Source: Myrica gale (Eukaryota > Streptophyta > Magnoliopsida > Fagales > Myricaceae). From it: DNA of 64,000 nt. Of the stretch, positions 24,030 to 35,862 are shown one piece after another. The position numbers and the translations under genes were made by a program. The notes beneath the pieces are model-generated. The model worked only from the letters and a program-made list of their open reading frames with translations, searched no databases and was not told the DNA's origin. Within the stretch, counting starts at the first letter, position 1. Each line of letters begins with the position of its first letter. The stretch covers positions 945,001 to 1,009,000 of the forward strand of contig OZ005620.1 in the NCBI GenBank assembly GCA_963930655.1, given 5' to 3'.

Positions 24030-25269
24030 CAATGCAAGTTGATCTATCGGTAGCTACTAGCTCGTCCCACATAAAACCGCAATGAAGTGAATAACTCGGA
24101 TTCGGATTTTCTCCTAATAGAGAATTACTTAATGGATCCTAACAAGTCATTGAATGGATGACAACACATTAATCAATCCATCAATGGTATATATCTAATC
24201 TATTTTTTTTCATTTTGTATTTTTTTAGATATTTTAATATAGATCGTGGGATGGATTCATTAATGTCTTATCATCCATCAAATAGTCTGTTAGGACCCAT
24301 TTAGTAATTTCTCTTAAGAGATAATCCTTTCCCGAACAACTCTACAAGAAAAATATTATGCATATTTTCAACTATTAATTCAACTTTCTTTATATATAAT
24401 CTTAATCGTTGATCGAGGTTTAGTTCTTCTTTTTACGTGCCCCATCTTTTAACGGTGAATTTCCTTGTTTATTTTTCCCCTTTTTGGTCTGATCTTGTAT
24501 CCTCATTTTGAGAGAAATAGATCAGCTTGTTCAACATCTTCAAATTAGAACTCTCTCCACCACGGGAAGAGATCATGCATGTGGAGCTTTGGTCCTCGCA
24601 CCCTAAACAATGCCGCCGTTCCATGGCCAAGTAAATTGGTCTCTTATATGTTATTTCTTGTCTTTGAAAGTTTCTCTCCGAGCTTATGGGCACTTTTTCT
24701 TAATTGTAGTGCATGGGATCATACCCCATGTTTTGCGGCTACGAGGAAGATTGGATTTTGATTTTGTCAATGTTTTTAAGATTAGGAGGATGTTCGGTTG
24801 TTCAGTTTTTTGAAAATTTTTTGTGTTTTGAAATTTTTTAAGTGATATTAACTTTATTGATATGCGTGTTGTAGTTATTTTTAGGTGATGTTAAAAAATA
24901 TATTCGGTTTGTATATTCTAAGGATTCAAAAAATTCTGAGAATACAATGAAAACGAACAGCCCTAGGTTTGTTACGTTGGTTTTAATTTGTCTATAATAT
25001 TTACCGCATTAATGCATTATCACTAGCTTTGGAGGAAAAAAAACACATTAAAGTCATGAAGCACAGATGTATAATGCCACGTGTCATCGAGCCACCAATC
25101 CACCGAATGACGACCATCTGCACCTCTCGACTCTGGAGGCAGGCACAACGTTCAAAGCAAACCCCCTTATCCTCACCCTTCATCCAGAATACTTGCGTCA
25201 CGGATGATCATCTTTACGCACAAAAAGCCATGCACCTCCAAATAAAGCCCATAACGATAATGCTCCACG
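24030..25269. other. Intergenic with a MITE-like stretch
   Basis: The stretch 24791-24957 runs from GATGTTCGGTTG to AAAACGAACAGCC and resembles the TGTTCGTTTT-type repeats elsewhere in the window. A CCACGTGTC box lies near 25078. The 105-codon frame at 25029-25346 overlaps the malate synthase remnant in another frame and is not a gene. Confidence 0.35.
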
Positions 25270-25949
25270 GAGCTATATATCCACAATTATGTAGCATTCC
25301 GCCGGACCCAAGGTTCTGGTTTTGGTCCTTTCTTCTACCTCCCTAAGATGGAGAATTCCAGGTAAGAGGGGAAACAGCAGAAAAATGATTTGCAAAGCAT
25401 GTTATATTGAAATCAAATCCCCATTTCAGAACTTAATTCAATTTCATTACTGAAGCTAGTCCTTTACTTGATCTAGGGATAACTGAATAGGACTAATATG
25501 TCAGAGGCAGACGGGAGGAAGTATTTGATTCAACAATATGCTTTCACCTACCATTTTGCCATTTATATTAAACTCTTGAGTAATTAGGTAGCTGAAGGTG
25601 TTGTAGTTGGTATCAAGAGTCATTAGTTTGGAGAACAGATTAAATACCTGTAACTTAAATAGAAAAAAAGAAAAAAACTTGGACAGTAGCTATAGCAGTT
25701 TCACAACGTGGATTTGAGGGAGAATGAAATAAGCTCTCTCCTTATTGGCAGGGAAGCAAAAATATGGAACAGCGTGTTTGATAGGGCAGAGAAGAAGGCT
25801 GGGATAGAAAGAGGAAGCATCAGGGCCACTGTTCTTAACGAAACACTGCCAGCAGTCTTTCAAATGGACGAGATCCTCTACGAGCTGAAGGATCATTCTG
25901 TGGGTTTCAATTGTGGAAGATGGGATTACATCTTCAGCTATGTCAAGAC

Positions 25950-27267
25950 TCTTAGATGTATGCCCTCAAAAATCAATCATTTTGCATAATTATGAGATAA
26001 TTATTATTATTGTTTAATCACTTGTATATTATTTTGGGTACATGCAATGACATATGATGTCATATTTGCAATGACATGAGATGTCATATTTATAATGACA
26101 TGAGATGTCATATTGTTAAGTAACATTGTAGAAAAGTCAGGCCAATGATTAATGAATTGGAGGCGGGGAGTATAGCTTTTCGGATCCTTGTTGACTCACT
26201 TTTGTTCTAGACCAAGATACATGATAATTTACAAATAGGTCTACACTCGTTGTGCCTTTATAAGATAGAATGATGGACTCCGTCATTGAGGTGGTGACCT
26301 TAAGCAGACGAGTGAGTGTAATGTAAGAGTACATGCACTGAACGTGATCGAATATGAATACCTTCTCGAAATGATCACTGATGTAGAGAATGATATTCAA
26401 CACAATTAGCTTATGTTGTCCTTAGACCTGAGAGAGTTGTGCAGGTTTGTTTATTGTGTGCTTGTGTTTTGACTGAGTCATTTGGTGATGATCTTTCGCA
26501 GATCAAATATTCCAGATAATGTTGGGTCTTGTGCGTAGTAAGTGAATTTGTATAATTGCTCAATATGGAATCCACCAGTCTCTTGATGAGACAGTATATT
26601 CATTATGTCTGTATATTGTTGGACTCCTGTAAAAACGTTGCAGCGTGATTTTGTGAAAAAATGTTTTCACGGGTTTTACTTATATATTATATTAAGTAAA
26701 TATTTGCGAAAAAGTTTTTCAAAAAGTTTTGGAAGTCCAACTAGGCACAAACTAAGAATTAAGAATTATATGAGTTAGGGTCTTAATCGGTGATATTATT
26801 CCAGTCCTATTAGCCCATGTGGAATATAGTATGGTGGAAGGATAAATAAGCATATAATTGTTAGCAAAATGGATTTCACAAAAACAGTCTCATTATCTCG
26901 GGGGTCAATTGTGATATGTTAATGGACATGATCACAATTTGTAGAAGCCCATAAATTCGGAATACAAAATATAAGGGGTTAATGAAAAAGAGTTTTTTTC
27001 ATGATGATCCTACGGCCGAGATTTGAGATCCCTAAAGATCTCACGCTATAACACAGTTGAGTTTTGAGCCATCCATTATAAATAGCTCAGAAATCAGTTG
27101 AGAAAGAGAGAATTTCCTTCATTCGAACGAAATTCGAGAAAGTGAGTTTATCTCTCTAGATTCTCTCTCTCAAACCTGTGTGCGTAGATCTGAAAGAGAC
27201 AGAACGCTTGGCCTGCTTTGATTTCAACGATCTTGTCTTCCGCTGTGCCGATCCTACGATTCCAACA
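25950..27267 (+). mobile_element. Solo LTR in malate synthase exon
   Basis: The insertion is flanked by AAGAC at 25945-25949 and 27268-27272. It begins TCTTAGATGTATGCCC, matching the TGTTAGATGTATGCCC-type start of plant copia LTRs with one changed base, and ends CCAACA. A TATAAATAG box lies near 27077, and a TC-rich leader follows. No primer-binding site, internal coding region or second LTR is present, so this is a 1318-bp solo LTR left by LTR-LTR recombination. Its transcriptional direction matches the gene. Confidence 0.78.
26043..26115 (+). repeat. Three tandem palindromes in the LTR
   Basis: Three units of about 24-25 bp each contain an inverted repeat of the form ATGACAT-NNN-ATGTCAT (AATGACATATGATGTCAT, then twice AATGACATGAGATGTCAT). 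They lie 1 kb upstream of the LTR TATA box, where LTR enhancers commonly sit. A protein-binding role is inference. Confidence 0.7.
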
Positions 27268-28323
27268 AAGACTTTCCAGGCTCATCCTGATCGCCTGCTA
27301 CCAGACAGGGTTCAGGTTGGAATGACTCAACACTTCATGTGGAGCTACTCCGAGCTCCTCGTCAGGACTTGCCACAGGCGTGGTGTCCATGCTATGGGTG
27401 GCATGGTATGTGATTCTTGCTGATCAAAGCATCATTAGAAATGGATATGTTTACTCTTGATTGATAGTTAAGTGATTAGATTCACATCTTCCACCTCTTG
27501 AACTTAATAAAAAGGCAACTGATGATGCATTATAGATGATGCCATAACTAATGTATATGTATTATTGCTTCAGAAATAATTGGAAATTTATCAGCTTGCC
27601 ACTTATTTTGTGAATTGTCTGGTCTTGGATTTGCATAACAAAGTTTCAATCTCAACTCTTGAACAGGCTGCACAAATTCGTATTAGAGATGATCCAGCAG
27701 CAAATGAGGCAGCATTGGACTTGGTGAGAAAGGACAAGCTTAGAGAAGTGAAAGCAGGGCATGACGGAACATGGGCAGCCCACCCTGGACTTATCCCAGC
27801 CTGTATGGAAATTTTCACCAACAACATGGGCCACGGCTCTAACCAGATCCAAACCATGAAGCGTGAAGACGCAGCTACCCTTACTGAAGAGGACCTATTG
27901 CAAAGGCCTAGAGGGGTGCGTACCATGGAAGGTCTGCGGCTCAATACCCGGGTTGGGATACAGTATTTGGCAGCATGGCTCATTGGATCAGGGTCGGTTC
28001 CTCTTTACAACCTCATGGAAGATGCTGCAACTGCTGAAATTAGCAAGGTTCAGAATTGGCAGTGGCTGAAATATGGAGTGGAATTGGATGGAGATGGGCT
28101 TGGGGTGAAAGTGACCAAGGAACTGTTTGGAAGAGTGGTGGAAGAGGAGATGGTTAGGATTGAGAGAGAGGTTGGCAAAGAAAAGTTTAAGAAGGGAATG
28201 TACAAGGAGGCTTGCAAGATGTTCACCCGGCAGTGCACAGCCCCAACACTCGATGATTTTCTTACTCTAGATGCCTATGATCATATCGTCACACATCACC
28301 CCAAAGGATCATCCAGGCTCTGA

Positions 28324-29780
28324 CCCTGTTCACAACATATCCTTTCGTTGTTTGATTTGGCGTTTGTATTGTGCTATTACTACCATTCCTGAATAACTCC
28401 TTGCCATTTCCGTAGTTTTTTCATGCCGTTCTTGCACTTAAAGTTTACATAAGGATAGTCCATGCATGTGAAACTAAGACTTCATCAAAGTGCGAGGAGA
28501 TTTTGAAGAATCGATCCCAGACCTTTTTGTGTCGTATTTTCTTTTCATCGTAGTAATAAGTTGCATCTTATATTTGAATCAAGCAAGAAATACAAGTAGA
28601 ACGACTAGATAAAAAGGCTTCAATAGGAGGAGGCCGGTACTTTTCTGAGATCTTAATTTATTCTTTGAAAACGTGGAAATGTTCTTACAAAACGTGGAGA
28701 CGTTCTCTTATGGAACACTGAAGACGTTCTCTTATGGAACACTGAATTAAACCGTCCAAATCATGCTGTCAAGCCTGTGCAGAAGTAAAACGTCTTCAAC
28801 TTCAGAATATGCAGCATTTGGGATTGCCCTGATCTATTGGCAATACATTCTGCCGCGGCAGCTCTCACATTTCCCAGTGAATTATAAATTCATAAAATAT
28901 TTTTTAAGTCCTAATTCGTGGTAAAATAGAAAAAAAAATTGAGATATTTAGAAGTACAAATGAATAACTTGAAGCTGTCTTGGCATAATAAAATAATTAC
29001 AATATAATTTTTATCTTTTTCTATGTCAAATCATCTATTTTTACTATAACAAATATAAAAAAATTTATTTAAATCATCTCTCTTTATCTTTTTCACAAAC
29101 TCCGGTACTCCAAAATTTTGACACACAAACACCGCCATGGACTCCAAAAACCAAAAACAAAATTAGGAACTATATTGCAAATTCTTGAAACAATATTACT
29201 GTCAGTGTCTTTCTTTTCTTTTGTTCTAGCAACGTGAATGTCTTTTTATATATCGGAGGTTACATGGCAACGTTGGCTTTACTTGTCACCTTGACAGGGA
29301 AGTAGTCCCTGATCTTTACAAACCTTTCCATAACATTACGTAACTTGGCTTTATTTTATACAACAAATTTTGGCATCCATCGATCTTATGCACATAATTA
29401 TACATTGATGACAATTGGGTTAATCTGCTATCATCCTAAAGCTTGCATAGTGTTTCCATTATTCTACAGACTACAGTTTATGCTTTTCTTTATCTCGTTG
29501 AACTCGATGGTGAAGTTGCTGTTCATTATTCTGCGCTCCTGCAACATGGACCAATTAAACACTTGCAAACAACATACTACGGTTGAAGGGTGGGAACCAA
29601 TTAACTACTGGGTTTAACTCAGACTAAATGTCTGACAGACGCCCAACTGCCCAAGCGAGTCACGCCAATTCTGTCATGCTCCCCTCTGGCCTCCCATAAT
29701 GACAATTATCGATGCGGCAGTCTGTTAGGAAGTTGGTTAGGATATTTCTTTGATTCTTTTCGGTATAAGTATAATTATAT
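28324..29780. other. Intergenic, nothing recognised
   Basis: It begins with the presumed 3' flank of malate synthase and runs to the hAT element. A 90-codon frame at 29345-29617 shows no family resemblance. A short local duplication (ACGTTCTCTTATGGAACACTG, two copies near 28702-28745) is visible. Confidence 0.4.
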
Positions 29781-31153
29781 AGTGGCGGAGACAGAAAATT
29801 TTTATAGGGGTAGAAATGAAAATTATTTTAAATAATATGATTAAAAATAAATTTGATTTGCCTTTATTCTGGTTTCAAGTTTATCAATGACAATTAAATG
29901 TGCAATTTCAGCTGCTTGATTGACATGTAGTTCATCATTGCGCTTACAAGAGGCACCAACAATATTAACAATGGACCTTAGTTTCATAAAAAAAATCACA
30001 AATCGGCATTACATCTCTTGCTACTGCAACCAATATTAGTTGTATTTGATGAGCCATACAATGTACATAATATGCATGAGGACAATCTAGAAAACAATAG
30101 AGACAATATGAAACATCATTTATAGGAGAGTATTCCAACCAAGGAAATTGCTTATACCAAGATGAAGAAAACTGTCGACGATTTTTTTCCAAATTCTGTA
30201 AATGGATACTCAGTACCAGCTGCAGGAATATATTTATATGGATCGCCTTAAGATAAGCTTTTCTAATTCCATCTTGTTGATTAACTGAATGTTCACATAT
30301 CTGAATATGTTTTCCTGCATTACGTTCTATAGTAGCGATGTCAATTTCTTGAGATTTAGTCCTTGGAATCTTAGAAGGGCGTTGCTCTTGCTCAAGAATT
30401 AGAAGTTGCGGATTACAAGACGATGAAGACATCTTAGAACCCAAATCAACATTTTTTTCTTAAAAAATGCATCAATTGTTTTTGGCTTGCCCATGATGTG
30501 ATATAAAATTATTTACGAAACCTGAAAAATTATTTATCTATTAGTTTTAGTGAATAGGAATAGTAATGTATAAATTTATTCATATCAAATGTCAATGCAT
30601 TCATGATTCAAGGCAATTTATTCTTACTAATTATAAATGTATTTGGGTAAATTTATCACTACAAACCAACAAAATAAAATGTGAATACTAATAAAAATCA
30701 TGAGTATAAGGAATGAATTACACGTTCCCAAACTGTTTAGAAAATGAGCTATAAAGTGATGCTAAGAAGCATCTTATTGAAATATTTACTGACAAGTAGA
30801 AAGTATAACTAAAGACAAAATAATTAGATGCCCGTTAAGGGTTGCAGATTAAAAATAAAATCAAAAATAAAATAATGAATTTCTCCAACAATGAGCTATA
30901 AAGCTGCAGATTCATTATATAAGATAATTATATATGAAACCAAACTGTAAGAAATGTGGATATAATGCAGATTAATTACTTGAGCATTATATGATCTGCA
31001 TTATATGATTTTATTGATATGCATTATAGTAATTAATCTGCATTATATGATTTTATATAAGAAATTTAATCTGCAGATTCATATGAAACCAAAATTTAAG
31101 TTTTTTTCAGACCTGAGGGGGGCGGCTGCCCCCCGCCCCTATCTCCGCCCCCG
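29781..31153 (-). mobile_element. Deletion-derived hAT element
   Basis: The 8-bp AATTATAT at 29773-29780 is repeated at 31154-31161. Element ends are AGTGGCGGAGACAG on the left and, on the other strand, CGGGGGCGGAGATAG on the right, so the inner GGCGGAGAxAG is an imperfect terminal inverted repeat offset by one base. It contains one open frame with hAT transposase pieces on the minus strand. Size 1373 bp, far short of an autonomous element. Confidence 0.75.
29965..30444 (-). pseudogene. Internally deleted hAT transposase (TTF zinc-finger protein)
   Basis: A 159-codon frame from an ATG at 30444. It has a basic N-terminus (RPSKIPRTKSQEID), then a TTF-type zinc-finger segment (WYKQFPWLEYSP, CLYCFL), then jumps directly to YYVHCMAHQIQLILVAVA, which belongs to the DUF4371/transposase region. 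Most of the catalytic core and the C-terminal dimerisation domain are missing. The two parts are joined without loss of frame, which suggests a deletion rather than scattered decay. Confidence 0.8.
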
Positions 31154-31161
31154 AATTATAT

Positions 31162-31965
31162 ATTCATTCAATGCAATTCAGTGCCTTTCCCACAATCTTT
31201 ATGCTTGTCTCTTACTTGCTCTCTGCAACTCTACCTCTTCATTTCATACACTGAACGAAAAGATTACTCAATATAGTATGTGGAAGATATTCCAAAGAGG
31301 TAGTTATAATGTCTCTTTCTTTGTGCTCGGGAAAATGGAAATTGTTCTATTTGTGTTGTACGTTCTGGTTCTTTCTCTTGACTGGGAAAAGCTACAAAGC
31401 TCCGGACCTGACTAAACTAGCCTTGTAGCTAGACTTTTGGACTGACCCTAGATGCCCCGGCCCTACTGTACTGCGAGGTTGGTACCCACACAACACGTGT
31501 CACAAAGCCTGCCTTTGTCTCCAACTTAAGGTTCTGTCTCCTAGAACCCAAGAGTCATTTAAACCGAGAGATTATACATGCAACTGCTTAATAATTCTGA
31601 GAATGATTCTTCTAGTTGCTTTTATGTGTTGAGCTCCCATTGGCTGCACATGCCCAAAGCAAGGAAATGCTCCCACATTGTCGGCCAAGTACATGATATA
31701 TGGCAAAGGAAAGAGCTAAAGGACATCCCAATAAAGAACTTCGCTTTTATTGTGTCTTGATCCCTATAATAATTGTAGAAGTTTATAGACAACATCATGG
31801 CTTGAGGTTGAACTCTTAAAAAAAATAAAAAAAATAAAAAAAATAAAAATTTATTATATAATGTAAAAAATATCTTATAATTAAAATATAAAAAATTAAA
31901 GACTAAAAATACTAAAAATATTAAAATACACGTACCGTACTATTTGCTGATACTGAGAGGTGACA
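31162..31965. other. Non-coding
   Basis: No gene seen. An A-rich microsatellite of AAAAAAAT-like units lies at about 31817-31848. Confidence 0.4.
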
Positions 31966-32071
31966 ATTGGATCCTACAAGGCTGCATATTCTGAAAATGT
32001 TGTAAAATAACTTCGTTTTCAATAATTTCAAAAATTGCACTCTTAATGTATACCATCAAACTATCATTCAT

Positions 32072-34423
32072 TCATTCATCTCCTATCTTATTACACAAAT
32101 CAGTTTTAATAAATTTCATCGCAGAGAACACTCTCTCAACGGTTGCAGTTGCAACTGGTAAGACCAATGTCAAATCAATCAGCTGATAAACCAATGGATA
32201 TAAAATATGCTTTCTTGTCTCAATCATCTTCACATCAAGACCTCCAATATCTTGAAGCTCAGAAAAAACATCATGACTTCTCACATAATAAATGTAGGTC
32301 CAAAGTTGATCTTCAAGCATAATATGATCAATTGCTGAAAACTTTTCTTGATAAAAGCTCAGCAAGACGGTGTAACTTAACATGATCAAACGCTGAGAAT
32401 GAGTTTATTGGATCAAGACATGCTATATAAAGAAAATAACTCATTACTTACTTCTGTGAAACGATTATCCATCTTCTGAGCGATCAAATCAATAGCGTGA
32501 CAAAATACTTTCACACGAAAATGTTGGAAATAAGTAATTGTTTACCCTCCATGCTGAGGCCGACTACGAGTTGGAATAATGTCTTCCATATTAGGCACAG
32601 TGAGAGAATGATCCACACAAAAAATTTTGATTTCTTCCAAAAATTCATCACATTTCATCGCCCTCAAATCCTGCAACCGACGCTTCACAATTTCAACCAA
32701 ATTCATAACATTAACAATGTCTTGATCCTTTCGTTGTAAGGCCTACGACAATTCTTATATAATTCTCATTATATTTCTCAACAAATGCATAGTGAATACT
32801 TTTGAATAATAATTAGTAGTGTTTGTGATTACCTGTGACAATTCATTTGTAATTCTCATTATATTTCTCAACAAATGCAAATGAATATATAGTCGAAGCT
32901 TTGAATCATAACTAGTAAACCGAGAGCTTTGGATCTCTATTCTGTGCAAGTGTCATCATCTCCTATATTTTCAAGCACATCCAACACTGCTGACCACATA
33001 CTCATGAAGAGACGCATTATTGTAATGCGGTATGAACCCCAATGAGTATGAACCCCAACAATGTCTTGATTTCTTAGTTTTTGCCCATTCCACTATAAAT
33101 GTCTCTCTTAACCAATAGCTCCACTATCTTCTCATGTTGACTTTGCCGAAGAGAATCGTTCATTTTACAAGAATCTCCGACTATATTCACAATCATCATA
33201 GTGCAAGAGAAAAAAATCACAAACTTGGATGTTATTCTTTGCAGTAGTCACAATAACCAATTGAAGTTGGTGAGCAAAACAATGAATATAGGTAGCAGAA
33301 TGATTCTCCCTCAAAATGAGAGACTTCAACCGATTGAACTCACCTCGCATATTTGATGTCTCATCGTATCCTTGACATCTCAACTTGGATATTGATAACT
33401 CATGTCTTGAAAAGGCTTGGCTTATAATATTTTTCAAAGATTGGGAGCAAGTGTCGGTAACATGTTCCACACCAATAGACTTTTCTATCATTTGTCCACG
33501 TCTGTTCACATATCTCAAAACCACTTTCATTTGCTCATTCATTGAATTATCTTGAGACCCATTAATCATAAGAGAAAAAACCATTCTCAATATCTTTAAT
33601 AATGACAAGTGTGGTATCTGCTGTACATGCACTGACCAATTCCTTCTGAGTTTTTGGAGAAGTCATTTAGTTGTTTCCAAGAGTATTATGACCAAGTGTG
33701 TTACAAACTTTTTTCTTACGTAAGCTATATCATTCCAAAAGCTCAAGAAAATTGTTCTTCCTTAGTGAACTCTCGGACTTATAATGACCACGAAAAACTA
33801 ATTCTTGCAAAAAAATAACGAATGCAATCTAAAATCGCTGTCAAATAAATGCGATAAACATTATCTACATTGGACTCGTGTGAGGATAGCACGTGCGACA
33901 CACTTTATCGTTGATTTTAAATGCTTCACAATGTCTTCTAGCATCACTGTGAGCACTATTAGAGTCACCAACATGCTCACAAAAAATCTTCACTGCCTTT
34001 TTTTAATTGCTAAATCTCATAGATGTAAACACATCTCCCCCGAATTTTTCGCCTTTAGCTTGCCTAAATAAATAACATCACAAGAAATACGCCTTGTCCT
34101 TTGATACATTATAATCCAACTACTCATTTTTTTAACCATAACTCCTTAAAACCCCTCATTTCTTTCTCATATTGCTTCTTGGGAAAATCATGGTCAAATG
34201 GTTGACAAGGATCTTTGATTTAATACTCTCTATGAACTTGATCCCTAATCCTAACATCATATTCTTCAATGAGTTTAGGTAACCCTGAGTCAGCAACAAT
34301 ATCATCCAGACAAAACTCAATACGTGGTCTTTTCGAACTAGTATTCGTTTTAGAAGTAACAGTCACGTTAGGAGTACTAGACGACCCTACGCTGGCTGAC
34401 TTCTTTATAAAAAACTTATCCAT
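32072..34423 (-). pseudogene. Decayed hAT transposase (zinc-finger MYM-like)
   Basis: Pieces of one transposase lie in order on the minus strand. The N-terminus is at 34423-34220 (MDKFFIKKSAS, then RPRIEFCLDDIVADSGLP). The DUF4371 part is at 33632-33165 (LRCQGYDETSNMRGEFN and YIHCFAHQLQLVIV). The hAT C-terminal dimerisation domain is at 32389-32072 (LPVATATVERVFSAMKFIKT, then DLCNKIGDE). Stops and frame breaks separate them, so no functional enzyme is encoded. It is related to the smaller element at 29781-31153 (similar HCxAHQxQL stretch) but not identical. Terminal repeats were not identified with certainty. Confidence 0.85.
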
Positions 34424-34479
34424 TATTTAAAAAAACAAAATTCATCAATCTAATTTCATAACCTAATAACAGTTTCACA

Positions 34480-34960
34480 ACCTAGTCCTAATCACAATTT
34501 CAATATAATGCACAATCAAATCCTAATCAAAGATTCACAAATTCATGAATAATTCATCACAATATCATCAATAAATTCATCACGTTATTCATCAATAATT
34601 AAAATAAATTCATCACAAATTCACAAACATTTAATAATCCTAATAAAAGATTCACAAATTCACAATCAAATTCATAATCACAATATCAATAATTCATCAC
34701 ATTATTCATCAATAATTAACATAAATTCATCACAAATTCACAAACATTTAATAATCCTAATCAAACCTTAAATCAAAGATTCACAAATTCATAATCACAA
34801 TATCAACAAATATATCACATTATTCATCAATAATTAAAATAAATTCATCACAAATTCACAAACATATAATAATCCTAATCAAAGATTCACAAATTCACAA
34901 ACATTTAATAATCCTAATCAAATTCATCACAATTAACAATTTAAAATTCATCACAATCCA
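34480..34960. repeat. About 117-bp tandem repeat in the hAT 5' region
   Basis: Words such as ATTCATCAATAATTA, AAATTCATCACAAATTCACA and AATAATCCTAATCAAA recur in the same order three to four times. The ATTCATCAATAATTA word lies near 34587, 34704 and 34822, a period of about 117 bp. The array lies just upstream of the transposase N-terminus and may be the subterminal repeat region of the element. Confidence 0.65.
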
Positions 34961-35039
34961 AACATAATCAGAGACAATATCAAATTATAATCAGTTAACT
35001 ATTTAATAGAAACGTAAATTATAATCAAAATGAGACTAT

Positions 35040-35420
35040 TGAGTCTTGAGAGAGAGTTCAGTGTTGTACTTGGAGGTTGGAGAGAGAGAGCCAGAGAGAG
35101 GGAGAGAGGTAAAGAGTTGTGTTGAGCAGTGGGTCTGCTGGTTGCTAGCGTTGGCATGTTGTTGTGGTCTCCGTGGAGGAGGAGAGAGAGACCGGGACGG
35201 AGAGGCAACACCGCAACAGTGACTCAGTGAGAGAGGGAGAGACTGAGAGAGAGGCAAGGAGCACTGAGCAGTGGAGGTCTGGAGGAGGAGAGGCAGAGTG
35301 AGAGGGGAGGCTGGCGTCGGGACTCGGGAGGTGGGGAGCAGAGTGAGAGAGGGTGGGCGTTGGGGAGAGAAGGGGGAAGAAATGGAGAGGGGGTTTCGTT
35401 AAACCACCCTGAGTTTTTGT
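35040..35420 (-). other. GA/CT-rich leader-like sequence
   Basis: Strongly purine-rich on the plus strand (runs of GAGAGAGAG). Open frames here are low-complexity Ser/Pro/Leu and are not credible genes. It may be the untranslated 5' part of the hAT element on the minus strand. Confidence 0.35.
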
Positions 35421-35632
35421 TGTTAAAACCAAAGGGTGAAACGATGTTGTTTCACTCTCTGCAATTTTTTTTTAAAAAATAGGTCGGCCTGGGCCTGGGT
35501 CGTTGAGGCCTGGATAGTTGGAGCGGGTCTGGGTTAATGGGGCGAGCTGGGCTTAACATAAAAAATGAAAGGATTTTTCAATTATGGGTGTCGGTTGTCC
35601 CCTTCGTGACCGCACGTGTGGTTCTGCCCGTG

Positions 35633-35824
35633 TATATATATATATATATATATATGCTTGTGTTCTTTGTCAAAGCATTTATGACAATTTTCTACAACTC
35701 TGTAGCTTCATGGGAATCACAAACACCTTGTACAAGCAGCTACTGATTCTTATTATCCGAAGAAGATCATGTACTTGATCCAAAAGAAAAACTGGCTTGT
35801 CATGCATGCCTGATTATAATCGGA

Positions 35825-35860
<36 letters not shown>

Positions 35861-35862
35861 CT
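35633..35862. repeat. Two (TA)n microsatellites
   Basis: Alternating TA tracts occur at about 35634-35655 and 35827-35858. No other feature is recognised between 35421 and 36600. Confidence 0.8.

Larger units (their letters stand above)
25270..28323 (+). pseudogene. Malate synthase pseudogene (5'-truncated, split by solo LTR)
   Basis: Malate synthase condenses glyoxylate and acetyl-CoA in the peroxisomal glyoxylate cycle. Recognisable exons: the end of exon 1 at 25270-25361 (LYIHNYVAF ... YLPKMENSR), exon 2 at 25752-25949 plus 27273-27405, and exon 3 at 27667-28323. Exon 2 carries conserved [12 protein letters not shown], then is cut by a 1.3-kb LTR, then continues [11 protein letters not shown]. 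The last exon (218 codons) is intact with GHDGTWAAHPG, NLMEDAATAEIS and a C-terminal SRL peroxisomal signal. About the first 220 residues are missing, and stop codons precede the exon 1 remnant. The usual length is about 560 aa. The well-preserved reading frames point to recent inactivation. An alternative is that only a truncated C-terminal product is expressed. Confidence 0.93.

Noticed and set aside
25029..25346. 105-codon open frame ending in RFWFWSFLLPP
   Set aside because: Its end overlaps the malate synthase exon 1 remnant in a different frame; the real coding signal is YLPKMENSR in the other frame.
26043..26115. CRISPR-like array
   Set aside because: Three short palindromic units without distinct spacers in a plant LTR; not CRISPR.
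27178..27423. Separate short gene upstream of malate synthase last exon
   Set aside because: The first 30 codons are LTR leader and the rest is the malate synthase exon; it is an LTR-exon junction, not a gene.
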